Assembly: GCA_023400985.1 (NCBI GenBank) | Contig: JAEXEN010000037.1 | Coordinates: forward strand, 47,182 to 111,181 | DNA: 64,000 nucleotides | Direction of reading: 5' to 3' | Origin: Bacillota bacterium | GTDB taxonomy: Bacteria > Bacillota > Clostridia > Christensenellales > CAG-138 | Shown here: positions 32,828 to 41,685 of the stretch, piece after piece | How the letters are laid out: each line of letters starts with the position of its first letter | Numbering within the stretch: position 1 is the stretch's first letter | Position numbers and translations under genes: made by a program | Notes under the pieces: model-generated | The model's input: the letters and a program-made list of their open reading frames with translations, nothing else | Database searches by the model: none | Told to the model about the DNA's origin: nothing

Positions 32828-34611
32828 AAAAAAGCAAGGGCGGCATCGGACGTTTCTGGAGCGGCTTTTTCAAGGGCAGCATACGCTATTCGGTGTTCAT
32901 AAGCTTCACCGTATCGGCACTCGTCGCCATCGTACTTTCGGGCCTCACGTTTTACATGCGCTTCTCAAGCCAGCTCCAGTCCAACGTTCGAAGCGAAAAT
33001 CAGCAGCTTGTGGAGCAGGTGAACCAGTCGCTCAACTCCTATCTTCGCAGCATGATACGGCTTTCGGACTCGCTCGGCTACGGCGTCATCAAAAATACCG
33101 ATCTGAGCGACAATTCCATCGACGAAAAGCTCCAGCTTCTCTACGACAACAACACCAACCTCGTGGAAAATATCGTGCTCTTCGGCGCTATGGGCAACGC
33201 GCTCGCGACCGCGCCGCCCGCCACGCTCAAAAAGGGTGTGGACGCGACGGAGAGCGAGTGGTTTCGCCGCGCCCTCGAACAAACGGAAAACCTCCATTTT
33301 TCCAACCCCACGGTACAAAACATGTTTGTGAGCTCCCAAGGAAGCTACAGCTATGTCGTTTCCCTCTCGTGCGCGGTGGAGCTCACCTACGGCACGCACA
33401 CCGAGCAGGGCGTGCTCCTCATCAACCTCAAATACGGCGGGCTTTCGGAGCTTTTTTCCAACGCCTCCCTCGTCAACGGCGGCTACATCTACCTCATGAG
33501 CTCCGACGGCACCATACTCTATCACCCCAAGCAGCAGCTTATCGCGACGGGACTTTATGAGGAAAACAACGCTACGGCCGCCGCGCTGCCCGACGGTGTC
33601 CATACCGTGGAGAGCGGCGCAAACAAAAGCACGCTCATCATCCGTTCGGCGGGCTATACGGGCTGGCGCGTGGTGGGCGTGATACCGCAATTGGGGCTCA
33701 CGATCGATTCGGCGAACGACCTGCTGTTTTTGCTGATGATGTTCCTCGTCTTTTTCGAGGCGCTGGTGCTCATCAACGCGATTATCTCCACACGCCTCAC
33801 GCGTCCCATACAGCAGCTTGAGATATCCGTGCAGGAACTCGAGCGCGGCGAGGGGGATCTTATCTACATCGGCGGTTCCTACGAGGTACAGCACTTAGGG
33901 CGTTCCGTGCAGCAGATGGTGGACCAGATGCGAAAGCTCACCGACGACATCGTGCGCGAACACGAAGAAAAACAGCGCCACGAACTCGATGCATTGCAGG
34001 CGCAGATCAACCCGCATTTCCTATATAACACGCTCGATATCATCGTATGGATGATCGAGAAAAACAAGCCGGAAGAAGCCGTGCGTATCGTATCGGCGCT
34101 CGCAAAGCTCTTTCGCATAAGCCTGAGCAAGGGCAAAAACTTCATCCCCGTCAAAGACGAGCTCGAGCACACGCGAAGCTACCTCACCATACAGCAGATG
34201 CGCTATAAGGATAAATTCACCTATTCCATCAATGTGCCGGACGCTGCGCTCGACCTTGCCGTCATCAAACTCGTGGTGCAGCCGATCGTAGAAAACGCCA
34301 TCTACCACAGCATGGACTTCATGGATGGCGACGGCGAGATACGCGTAGACGTGCATGTCGAGGGGGAGGATCTTTACATCTCCGTTTCCGACAACGGTAT
34401 AGGCATGCCCCAAGACCTCGTGGATAAGCTTCTCGTGGAGCATTTCCCCATCTCCAAGGGCTCGGGCGTCGGCCTCAAAAACGTGAACGAGCGCATCAAG
34501 CTCTACGCGGGCGATGCGTACGGCGTCATCATCGAAAGCGAACTGGACGTGGGCACGACCATCACGCTGCATCTGCCTGCCGTGTCCTATTCTGAGGAGG
34601 AGGCAAAGTAA
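32824..34611 (+). CDS. YesM-type sensor histidine kinase
   Basis: 595 residues. First membrane span about 20-45, an extracytoplasmic sensor domain of about 250 residues (Cache-like), a second span about 298-320, HAMP, then the LytS/YesM kinase core with the phospho-acceptor His in QINPHFLYNTLD and the ATPase boxes (ENAIYHSM, DNGIGM, GSGVGLKNVNERI). The ATG overlaps the regulator's stop (ATGA). It is followed 5 bases later by an anchored sugar-binding-like protein, likely its input partner. Confidence 0.93.
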   Translation: MKKSKGGIGRFWSGFFKGSIRYSVFISFTVSALVAIVLSGLTFYMRFSSQLQSNVRSENQQLVEQVNQSLNSYLRSMIRLSDSLGYGVIKNTDLSDNSIDEKLQLLYDNNTNLVENIVLFGAMGNALATAPPATLKKGVDATESEWFRRALEQTENLHFSNPTVQNMFVSSQGSYSYVVSLSCAVELTYGTHTEQGVLLINLKYGGLSELFSNASLVNGGYIYLMSSDGTILYHPKQQLIATGLYEENNATAAALPDGVHTVESGANKSTLIIRSAGYTGWRVVGVIPQLGLTIDSANDLLFLLMMFLVFFEALVLINAIISTRLTRPIQQLEISVQELERGEGDLIYIGGSYEVQHLGRSVQQMVDQMRKLTDDIVREHEEKQRHELDALQAQINPHFLYNTLDIIVWMIEKNKPEEAVRIVSALAKLFRISLSKGKNFIPVKDELEHTRSYLTIQQMRYKDKFTYSINVPDAALDLAVIKLVVQPIVENAIYHSMDFMDGDGEIRVDVHVEGEDLYISVSDNGIGMPQDLVDKLLVEHFPISKGSGVGLKNVNERIKLYAGDAYGVIIESELDVGTTITLHLPAVSYSEEEAK

Positions 34612-34615
34612 TCAT

Positions 34616-35491
34616 ATGGGCCTCAGGGAAAAACGCATTTTTTTAGGTACGCTGGCGCTTCTCGTGTTCGTCGCGGCGCTCTATCTTTACCAATCGTTCT
34701 CCGTACCGGAGGTGGATGTCTACGGCGTTTCCGTCGTCCTCTGCTCCGGAGGCGAGAACTTCGAAAAGGGGCTCACCGGCGCGGCGCTTGAAAAAAATGC
34801 GGACCTTCACATCGTGCGCGTCACGGACCCGTCGGCCAATGCGCAGACCGCCGCGCTCGAGCGCGAGCTTCAAAACGGCGCGAACGCCGTGATTCTCTAC
34901 CGCGCGGACGCGGAAAATCTGAGCGCGTGGCTTCTGAAGAACAAGTCCTCCGCGCCTCTCGTTCTCGCGGGGGATGCTCTTCTTTCCGGCAAAGGCGCAA
35001 GCCATGTGTCCCTCGGCGCTAAAGCGCTTTCCGCAGCGCTCGTGACCGAAATGGAAAAGCAGCCTCTGCGCAGCGTTACCGTCGTGGAGGATGAAGGCGG
35101 CGAACGCCTGACGGAGTTTCTTGCGGCGCTTGACGCCGCCGGCTTCACCTACGATCTCGTGCATGCTAATGACGTTTCCCATATAGCGCCAGGCAAGGTC
35201 TATGCATCTTGCGATCCCGCCGCCACGCTTTTACTCGCAGAGGCTGCGGATAAGGGCGCGTTCCTTTACGGCATGGGTTACGACGCAGCGCTTCGAAACC
35301 TGCTCGAAAGCGGGAAGATCACTGCGCTCGCCATCGCGAGCGAGTTCGACGCCGGCTACCTTGCCGTGACCGAAGCGGTCTCGCGCATCGACGGCGGGCG
35401 CACATATGACGCGGCACTAAGCGCCTTCATCGCGCGGTCGGACAACATGTACGAGCCGCCGATCTCCGCCATACTCTTTCCGATAGGCTGA
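34616..35491 (+). CDS. Membrane-anchored periplasmic-binding-protein-like sensor
   Basis: 291 residues: a short cytosolic head (MGLREKR), one uncleaved-looking span (about 8-26), then a divergent LacI/ribose-binding fold (VVLCSGGENFEKGLTGAALEKNADLHIV; NGANAVILYRADAENLSAWL). It has no lipobox and lacks many ligand-binding aromatic residues of transport proteins. Placed directly after the kinase and before the transport genes, it resembles the XylFII-type co-sensors that hand the sugar signal to LytS/YesM kinases in clostridia. Role inferred. Confidence 0.75.
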   Translation: MGLREKRIFLGTLALLVFVAALYLYQSFSVPEVDVYGVSVVLCSGGENFEKGLTGAALEKNADLHIVRVTDPSANAQTAALERELQNGANAVILYRADAENLSAWLLKNKSSAPLVLAGDALLSGKGASHVSLGAKALSAALVTEMEKQPLRSVTVVEDEGGERLTEFLAALDAAGFTYDLVHANDVSHIAPGKVYASCDPAATLLLAEAADKGAFLYGMGYDAALRNLLESGKITALAIASEFDAGYLAVTEAVSRIDGGRTYDAALSAFIARSDNMYEPPISAILFPIG

Positions 35492-35506
35492 AAGGAGGGT
35501 CCTTGC

Positions 35507-36544
35507 GTGAAAACATCATGCATCCGCTTTTTTGCGGCGCTTCTTGCGCTCTTTCTCTGTCTGGGGCTTTCATCCTGTGACAGCGCCTCCGAGAAGGACG
35601 CCATCAAGATCGGCGTGAGCGTATATAAGGGAGACGATACCTTCATCTCCGCCATGATGGGAAGCTTTACGGAGGCCGCCGCGGCTTTTGAGGAGAGCAC
35701 GGGCGTGCGCGTCAACATCTCCATCGCCGACGCGGGCGAAAGCCAAGCGACGCAAAACGAGCAGATCGGGCGCTTTCTTTCGCTCGGCTACGACGTACTC
35801 TGCGTGAACCTAGTGGATCGCACGGACGCGGGAGGCATTATCGACCGTGCGCGCGACGCCGGCGTCCCCGTGGTTTTCTTCAACCGCGAACCCGTGCAGG
35901 AGGACATGCTCAAATGGGACAAGATTCTCTATGTCGGGAGCGACGCGCGCGAATCCGCTACGCTCGAGGCGCAGATCGTGATCGACCGCTTCCGGCTCGA
36001 CCCGAAAAGCATCGACACCAACGGCGACGGCGTCATACAATACGTCATGCTCGAGGGCGAGCGCAGGCATCAGGACGCCATTATACGCACGGAGGTCTCC
36101 GTAGAGACGCTCAAGCAGGCAGGCTTCGAAATGGAAAAGCTCGACGGCGGCATCGCCAACTGGAGCCGCGATCAGGCCGCCGCGCTGACGGAAACGTATT
36201 TTACCGTCTACGGCGACAGGATCGAGCTCATCATCTGCAACAACGACGACATGGCATTGGGCGCGGCGGACGCCGTAGAGCGGCTTGGACTGAGTTTTTG
36301 CAGCATCGTGGGCATAGACGGCACGGATAAGGGCCTCGCCGCCGTGCACGAGGGCAAGTTTTTGGGCACCGTGGTGATGGACTTGCCTTCGCATGGAAAA
36401 GCCATCTTTGAGGCGGCCTATGCCTTCGCGACGGGTACAGACCCGGCGGAAACGCTCACGGTACAAGAAGATCAGTCGGTCCGCATTCCCATGTACATAG
36501 AAACCAGCGAATCTTCGGAGTTTGATCCGGATCTCATCGAATGA
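35507..36544 (+). CDS. Galactose/glucose-binding-type lipoprotein
   Basis: 345 residues starting at GTG 35507 (AGGAGG 8 bases upstream). Signal peptide with lipobox LSSC (Cys about 24), then a GGBP-type fold. The calcium-binding loop seen in E. coli MglB appears as DTNGDGVIQYV, and NRE (FFNREPVQ) and NNDD (CNNDDMALGAAD) are sugar-contact segments. It is more diverged than the next binding protein, so it may be a second sensor or a binding protein for a related sugar. Confidence 0.85.
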   Translation: MKTSCIRFFAALLALFLCLGLSSCDSASEKDAIKIGVSVYKGDDTFISAMMGSFTEAAAAFEESTGVRVNISIADAGESQATQNEQIGRFLSLGYDVLCVNLVDRTDAGGIIDRARDAGVPVVFFNREPVQEDMLKWDKILYVGSDARESATLEAQIVIDRFRLDPKSIDTNGDGVIQYVMLEGERRHQDAIIRTEVSVETLKQAGFEMEKLDGGIANWSRDQAAALTETYFTVYGDRIELIICNNDDMALGAADAVERLGLSFCSIVGIDGTDKGLAAVHEGKFLGTVVMDLPSHGKAIFEAAYAFATGTDPAETLTVQEDQSVRIPMYIETSESSEFDPDLIE

Positions 36545-36689
36545 TGTCGCATACTCCGTATGATTTTATTGCTTTTGCGGACGATTTCGCATAGCCTCCG
36601 ACATGCGCGCCATATTATAGTAAGATTATAGGGCCATGCCCGCATATCTTCATCCGGTCAGGCCCGCACATCGACAAGGAGGAAAAACC

Positions 36690-37784
36690 ATGAAAAAAAC
36701 ACTGGCGGTATTGATGGTACTCGCGATGGCGCTCAACCTGTTCGTTGCCTGCGCGCCCAAGAACGGCGCGAGCGGAGAACTCAACGTGAGCGTATTCTTC
36801 TACGACTATTCCGATACCTACATCGGCTCCGTCCGCACTGCGATGGAAGAGGGCTTGAAGGCTGGAAACATCGCCTACACCTTCTATGACGCGGCGAGCG
36901 ACCAGTCCAAGCAGACCACCCAGGTCGAAACGGCGCTGACGCAGGGCAGCAACCTTCTCATTGTCAACATCGTCACCACCGGCTCCGACGAGGCGGCGCA
37001 AAACATCGTGGACGCCGCCAAGGATAAGGGCGTACCGGTCATCTTCTTCAACCGCGAAGTCTCCAACGATGTCGTAAACAGCTACGAGAAGTGCTGCTTC
37101 GTCGGCACCGATGCGGACGAGGCCGGCTATATGCAGGGCCAGATGATCTACGACTTCCTCACCGCCGAGGGCAACATGGCCAAATATGACCTCAACGGCG
37201 ACGGCACGATCAGCTATGTGATGTTCCGCGGCGAGCTCGGCAACGCCGAGGCCTTCGGCCGCACCCTCTACTCGGTATCCAACGCCAATACGCTCTTTGG
37301 GTCCACCGTGCTCGTGCCCTCGGCCGCCAACCAGACCGACAGCACTCAGCCCGATGACGGCGTGAGCCCCTACTACCTCTACGGTAACTGGTCCGCGGCC
37401 AACGCCAAGAACCTTATGGATACCGCCCTTACCACCTACTCGCTGACCAACGGCGATATCGAGATCGTCATCGCCAACAACGACGATCAGGCGTTGGGCG
37501 CGATCGAGTCCATGAACGAGAAGGGCTTCAACACCGGCGAATCCGGCACCGGCTACATCCCCGTGTTCGGCGTTGACGCAACGGCTGTTGCGCAGGACGC
37601 GATCGCCAACGGCAAAATGACCGGTACCATCAAGCAGGACGCGCAGGGCATGGCCGACGGTATCATCTACCTTGCCAAAAACATCGGCGCGGGTAAAGAC
37701 CTCATGGCCGACACCGAAAGCTTCAACGTCGACGAGGGCGTTGCCAAGATCCGTATCCCGTACGCTATCTACACCGGCAAGTAA
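36690..37784 (+). CDS. mglB: Galactose-type ABC transporter substrate-binding lipoprotein
   Basis: 364 residues from ATG 36690 (AAGGAGG). Lipobox FVAC (Cys about 20), DYSDTYIGSVRTAM first strand, NREVSND, the calcium loop DLNGDGTISYVMF, and NNDDQALGAIESM. All are hallmarks of the glucose/galactose-binding proteins. It is followed by a terminator before the ATPase gene, which should raise binding-protein output above the rest. Confidence 0.9.
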   Translation: MKKTLAVLMVLAMALNLFVACAPKNGASGELNVSVFFYDYSDTYIGSVRTAMEEGLKAGNIAYTFYDAASDQSKQTTQVETALTQGSNLLIVNIVTTGSDEAAQNIVDAAKDKGVPVIFFNREVSNDVVNSYEKCCFVGTDADEAGYMQGQMIYDFLTAEGNMAKYDLNGDGTISYVMFRGELGNAEAFGRTLYSVSNANTLFGSTVLVPSAANQTDSTQPDDGVSPYYLYGNWSAANAKNLMDTALTTYSLTNGDIEIVIANNDDQALGAIESMNEKGFNTGESGTGYIPVFGVDATAVAQDAIANGKMTGTIKQDAQGMADGIIYLAKNIGAGKDLMADTESFNVDEGVAKIRIPYAIYTGK

Positions 37785-37831
37785 GCCTTCTCTTGACGCG
37801 AACAAAACACATTTGATAAAGTGAAAAGAGC

Positions 37832-37868
37832 GGAGCTGCCACGGTTTACCGCGGCAGTTCCCTTTTTC
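37832..37868 (+). terminator. Terminator between mglB and mglA
   Basis: GGAGCTGCC / GGCAGTTCC stem with a 10-base loop, followed by CTTTTT. Partial read-through would give the mglB excess usual for ABC importers. Confidence 0.8.
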
Positions 37869-37953
37869 GAAGGCAAAGTTTTTCAGGGCACTTATCGGGG
37901 CGAACCGCCCGTGCCGCCGCGTATATCTTATGCGGAGGCAGATGGGAGAAAAC

Positions 37954-39450
37954 ATGGGCGAATATCTGTTGGAAATGCGGCATATCACAAAGGAATTTCC
38001 GGGCGTCAAAGCGCTAGATGACGTGCATCTTCTCATACGGCCCGGCACGGTCCATTCGCTCATGGGCGAAAATGGTGCGGGAAAATCCACGCTGATGAAA
38101 TGCCTGTTCGGCATCTATCTAAAGGACGCGGGTACGATACTTTTCGACGGGCAGGAGGTCGATTTCAGCTCGCCGCGGCAGGCGCTCGACTCGGGCGTCG
38201 CCATGGTGCATCAGGAGCTCAATCAGGTGCACACGCGCTCCGTCATGGAAAACATATGGCTCGGCCGCTTCCCCAAAACGAAGCTCGGCGCCGTCGACCA
38301 TAAGGAAATGTACCGCCGCACGAAGGAGATCTTCGACGATCTTGAAATCGGCGTCGACCCCAGAGCCATCATCCGTACGCTCTCGGTCTCGCAGCGGCAG
38401 ATGGTGGAGATCGCCAAGGCGGTTTCTTTCAACAGCAAGATCATCGTGTTCGACGAGCCTACCTCCTCCCTTGCGGAAGCCGAGGTGGAACAGCTCTTCG
38501 GCATTATCCATATGCTGCGCGAGCGCGGCTGCGGCATCATCTATATTTCGCACAAGATGAACGAGATACTGCGCATCTCCAACGAGGTCACCGTCATGCG
38601 CGACGGCAAATGGGTGGCGACCACAAAGGCGGAGGAACTCACCATGGAGGTGCTCATCCGCCAGATGGTCGGCCGCGAGATCACCAATATCTATCCGGAC
38701 AAGACAAACACGCCGGGCGACGTGGTGCTCGAGGTAGACGACCTTTCCGCCACCTATCTCAACTTAAAGGATGTGTCCTTCAAGGCACGGCGCGGCGAGA
38801 TATTAGGCTTTGCTGGGCTTATCGGCGCGGGGCGTACGGAGCTTATGGAAACCATTTTCGGCGTAGCCTCAAAAAAAAGCGGAACGATCAAAAAAAGCGG
38901 CAAGGTCATCCATAACCGCAACAGCACCGCCGCTATGAAAAACGGCTTCGCGCTCATTACCGAGGAGCGCCGGCAGACGGGCATTTTCGGCGTGCTCGAT
39001 ATTTTGGAAAATACGACCGTTGCCAACATAAAAAGCTACCTCAAGCATCATCTCTACCTGTCCGAAAAGGATATGAAAAAGGACACCGACTGGGCAGTCG
39101 ATACATTGCGCATCAAAACGCCCTCGCAAAAGACCAAGATACGCTCGCTTTCGGGCGGCAACCAGCAGAAGGTGATCGTTGGCAGGTGGCTTTTGACGAA
39201 GCCCGACATACTTCTGATGGACGAGCCGACGCGCGGCATCGACGTCGGAGCGAAGTATGAAATTTACCAGCTCATGATCGACCTTGCCGCGTCGGGCAAA
39301 ACAGTATTGATGGTGAGCAGCGAAATGCCCGAGCTCTTGGGCGTATGCGATCGCATCATCGTCATGAGCAACGGCAGGATAGCCGGTGAAGTGGACGCGC
39401 GGGCGACCTCGCAGGAAGAGATACTCACACTCGCCGCAAAGTATGTATAA
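37954..39450 (+). CDS. mglA: Sugar ABC transporter ATPase (two ABC domains)
   Basis: 498 residues from ATG 37954 (GGAG 6 bases upstream). First ABC domain with Walker A GENGAGKST, signature LSVSQRQM and Walker B IIVFDEPTSSL. The second has the degenerate Walker A GLIGAGRTE usual for MglA/RbsA, signature LSGGNQQK and ILLMDEPTRGIDVGAK. Energises uptake through MglC. Confidence 0.93.
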   Translation: MGEYLLEMRHITKEFPGVKALDDVHLLIRPGTVHSLMGENGAGKSTLMKCLFGIYLKDAGTILFDGQEVDFSSPRQALDSGVAMVHQELNQVHTRSVMENIWLGRFPKTKLGAVDHKEMYRRTKEIFDDLEIGVDPRAIIRTLSVSQRQMVEIAKAVSFNSKIIVFDEPTSSLAEAEVEQLFGIIHMLRERGCGIIYISHKMNEILRISNEVTVMRDGKWVATTKAEELTMEVLIRQMVGREITNIYPDKTNTPGDVVLEVDDLSATYLNLKDVSFKARRGEILGFAGLIGAGRTELMETIFGVASKKSGTIKKSGKVIHNRNSTAAMKNGFALITEERRQTGIFGVLDILENTTVANIKSYLKHHLYLSEKDMKKDTDWAVDTLRIKTPSQKTKIRSLSGGNQQKVIVGRWLLTKPDILLMDEPTRGIDVGAKYEIYQLMIDLAASGKTVLMVSSEMPELLGVCDRIIVMSNGRIAGEVDARATSQEEILTLAAKYV

Positions 39451-39464
39451 AGGAGCACGACGTT

Positions 39465-40589
39465 ATGGATAACAGATCCTCTCAAAAGGCTAAAAAAGGC
39501 TTGTTCGCGAGGCTCGCGGAAAGGAAGCGCGCGTACGACGCGCTCGACGCGCGGGATAAGCGGCGTTGGTGGGGCGATTTTTTGCTCAACAATGCGATCT
39601 ACATCGTGCTCGTCATCCTCGTGATCTATGTGGAGATCTACACGCTCACAAACGCCAAGTTCGCGACGACCTTCCTCTCGTTCGAGTCGATCATCGACGT
39701 CTTAAAGAAAGCGGCCTCGGGAAGCTTCCTCGCGCTCGGCGTTGGCGGCATCATCGTACTCACGGGTACGGACCTTTCCGCCGGCCGCATCATGGGATTG
39801 TCGATGCTCATATCGGCGTCGCTTCTGCAAAAGCCGGTCTGGGAATACACGAGCAAAATGTTCCCGGGGCTGGCTGCGCCACCCATCGTTTTGGTGGTGC
39901 TTCTCGTGATGGCGATCGGATGCGTGATCGGTATTTTCAACGGCTTTTTCGTGGCGAAATTCAGCCTGCACCCGTTTATCGTAACGCTGGCGACCCAGTT
40001 GATGCTCTACGGCCTCATCCTCATCTACATGAACCTCGGCAGCAACGGCGGCGCGCCTATCGCGGGACTTACCGAGGCGTATAAGGATGTCGTAAAGGGC
40101 ACCGTCACGCTATCGGGCGTAGCGATACCCTATTATGTATTCTACGCCATCGCCGCCACGGCCATCATGTGGTTTATCTGGAACAAGACGACGTTCGGTA
40201 AAAACATGTACGCCGTGGGCGCCAATCCCGAGGCGGCCAACGTTTCAGGCGTTAACGTCATGAAAACCATTATTTTCGTGTTTGCGCTCGCCGGTATACT
40301 CTACGGCTTCTCCGGCTTCGTCGAGGCCGCGCGCGTGGGTTCCAACAACGCCTCCGCAGGCCTCAACGCGGAGCTCGACGCCATCGCCGCATGCGTCATC
40401 GGCGGCGTATCGTTCACGGGCGGCACGGGCAAGATATCGGGCATCATAACGGGCGTTATTTTGCTTCAGATCATCACCGTCGCGCTCCAGTGGCTCGGCG
40501 TTTCGACCAACCTCCAATACATCATCAAGGGCGCCATCATACTCATGGCAGTGGCCATCGACATGAGAAAATATCTGGCGAAGAAATAG
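39465..40589 (+). CDS. mglC: Galactose-type ABC transporter permease
   Basis: 374-residue BPD_transp_2 permease. A charged N-terminal tail of about 40 residues, then about ten spans, with the family motifs LTGTDLSAGRIMGLS, NGFFVAKFSLHPFIVTL and GGVSFTGGTGKISG. It is 14 bases after mglA with AAGGAG upstream. Completes the Mgl importer. Confidence 0.92.
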   Translation: MDNRSSQKAKKGLFARLAERKRAYDALDARDKRRWWGDFLLNNAIYIVLVILVIYVEIYTLTNAKFATTFLSFESIIDVLKKAASGSFLALGVGGIIVLTGTDLSAGRIMGLSMLISASLLQKPVWEYTSKMFPGLAAPPIVLVVLLVMAIGCVIGIFNGFFVAKFSLHPFIVTLATQLMLYGLILIYMNLGSNGGAPIAGLTEAYKDVVKGTVTLSGVAIPYYVFYAIAATAIMWFIWNKTTFGKNMYAVGANPEAANVSGVNVMKTIIFVFALAGILYGFSGFVEAARVGSNNASAGLNAELDAIAACVIGGVSFTGGTGKISGIITGVILLQIITVALQWLGVSTNLQYIIKGAIILMAVAIDMRKYLAKK

Positions 40590-40604
40590 CGGAAAAGGGA
40601 TCGT

Positions 40605-41444
40605 ATGGCGGGCGGTACGGAAAAATTCAAAAGGGTCGCGGTGTATTTTCGCTGCCCCATATGCGGCGGCGCGATGGCGGAAAACGGCGCGAGCCTCGTA
40701 TGCGAAAACAGCCATTGCTTCGATATAGCCAAAAAGGGCTATGTGAACTTTGCACCGCAAAAAAAGCACCGCGGGTACGACGCGGCACTTTTTGAAAGCC
40801 GTCAGAGGGCTTTTCGCGCGGGCTTCTATGACCGAATCCGCAGGGCCGTGTGCGAAGCCGCCGAGCGGCATGTAAGGTCCGATTCCCCCATGTTTTTGGA
40901 TGCAGGCTGCGGCGAGGGCTTTTATGCGTTGGGCCTGAAGGCGTATTTCGGTCCAAGCGCGGACGTGATCGGCGTGGATATCGAAAAGGACGCCATCCAA
41001 ATCGCCGCGCGCGGCGGTAACGGCGTTTCATGGCTCGTAGGCGATCTTGCGCGTATCCCTCTTAGGGAGCATTGCGTCGACGTGCTTCTCAACATCTTCT
41101 CGCCCGCCGGTTACGTGGAATTCAAGCGCGTATTAAAGCCCCACGGCATTGTGATAAAGGTCGTGCCCGGTGAGAGCTACTTAAAGGAAATACGGCAGGC
41201 CGCCAAAGAAGGGCTTCAATCGGGCGCCTATTCCCCCGCGCGCGTGACGGAGCATTTCGAAGAACACTTAAATTTGATCGAAAGACTCCGCATTTCGAAT
41301 ACGCTTCCCGTCACGCCGGAGCAACTCAACGATTTCCTCGGACTTACCCCCATGCTGTTCCATGTGGATACGGCTCAGCTTTCCGTAGAGCATATTCGCG
41401 AGATCACCGTCGACGTGCAGGTACTGGTGGGAAGGCCTCGATAA
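40605..41444 (+). CDS. rlmA: 23S rRNA guanine-N1 methyltransferase (RlmA family)
   Basis: 279 residues. N-terminal zinc finger FRCPICGGAM ... CENSHCFD, a KKGYVNF segment, then a SAM-dependent methyltransferase domain with motif I LDAGCGEGFYALGL and GVDIEKDAI. RlmA enzymes methylate G745 or G748 of 23S rRNA, in some species affecting macrolide or tylosin response. It starts 15 bases after mglC, so it may be carried on the mgl transcript by chance of arrangement. Confidence 0.88.
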   Translation: MAGGTEKFKRVAVYFRCPICGGAMAENGASLVCENSHCFDIAKKGYVNFAPQKKHRGYDAALFESRQRAFRAGFYDRIRRAVCEAAERHVRSDSPMFLDAGCGEGFYALGLKAYFGPSADVIGVDIEKDAIQIAARGGNGVSWLVGDLARIPLREHCVDVLLNIFSPAGYVEFKRVLKPHGIVIKVVPGESYLKEIRQAAKEGLQSGAYSPARVTEHFEEHLNLIERLRISNTLPVTPEQLNDFLGLTPMLFHVDTAQLSVEHIREITVDVQVLVGRPR

Positions 41445-41470
41445 TATATTCCCCAAATCCTCGTTTTTGC

Positions 41471-41499
41471 TTGCTTTTGAACGGCAGGACGGGTACAAT
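41471..41499 (+). promoter_or_regulatory. Promoter of the tyrS leader transcript
   Basis: TTGCTT (41471-41476), 17 bases, TACAAT (41494-41499). Start expected near 41506, 12 bases before the ribosome site of the leader peptide. Confidence 0.65.
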
Positions 41500-41529
41500 A
41501 CGAAAAACAGATACCTCGGAGGACGTTTT

Positions 41530-41616
41530 ATGCGCAGTTTGAACGCCGTTTACGCTTATGCGAAGTCGGCCTGCTACTATGGGAGCAGGCTTGGGTCGGC
41601 GTCGCCGCAGGCGTAA
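41530..41616 (+). CDS. Tyrosine-rich leader peptide of tyrS (28 codons)
   Basis: A small reading frame with a perfect ribosome site (GGAGG, 7 bases, ATG). Four of its 28 codons are Tyr: 8 (TAC), 10 (TAT), 16 (TAC) and 17 (TAT), in VYAYAKSACYYGSR. Codons 16-17 sit in the loop of a perfect 7-bp hairpin (GCCTGCT 41569-41575 / AGCAGGC 41584-41590), and the frame stops 16 bases before a strong terminator that precedes tyrS. This is the layout of ribosome-mediated attenuation: stalling on Tyr codons when charged tRNA-Tyr is scarce would leave CGCCGC (41603-41608) free to pair with GCGGC (41635-41639) and break the terminator. No T-box is recognisable here. Confidence 0.8.
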   Translation: MRSLNAVYAYAKSACYYGSRLGSASPQA

Positions 41617-41632
41617 AAAGCATGGCGGATAT

Positions 41633-41667
41633 GGCGGCTCAGGCACAAGCTTGAGCCGCTGTTTTTT
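41633..41667 (+). terminator. Attenuator terminator of tyrS
   Basis: GCGGCTCA (41634-41641) / TGAGCCGC (41652-41659) with a 10-base loop, then TG and six T. It ends 18 bases before the tyrS start, with AAAGGAGGGG between. Confidence 0.85.
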
Positions 41668-41685
41668 ATTTAAAGGAGGGGCATT

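Noticed and set aside
36615..38114. A 499-codon open frame on the minus strand opposite mglB
   Set aside because: It overlaps mglB and a terminator, has no ribosome site, and reads as the antisense of a strongly biased gene. mglB has all its family motifs.
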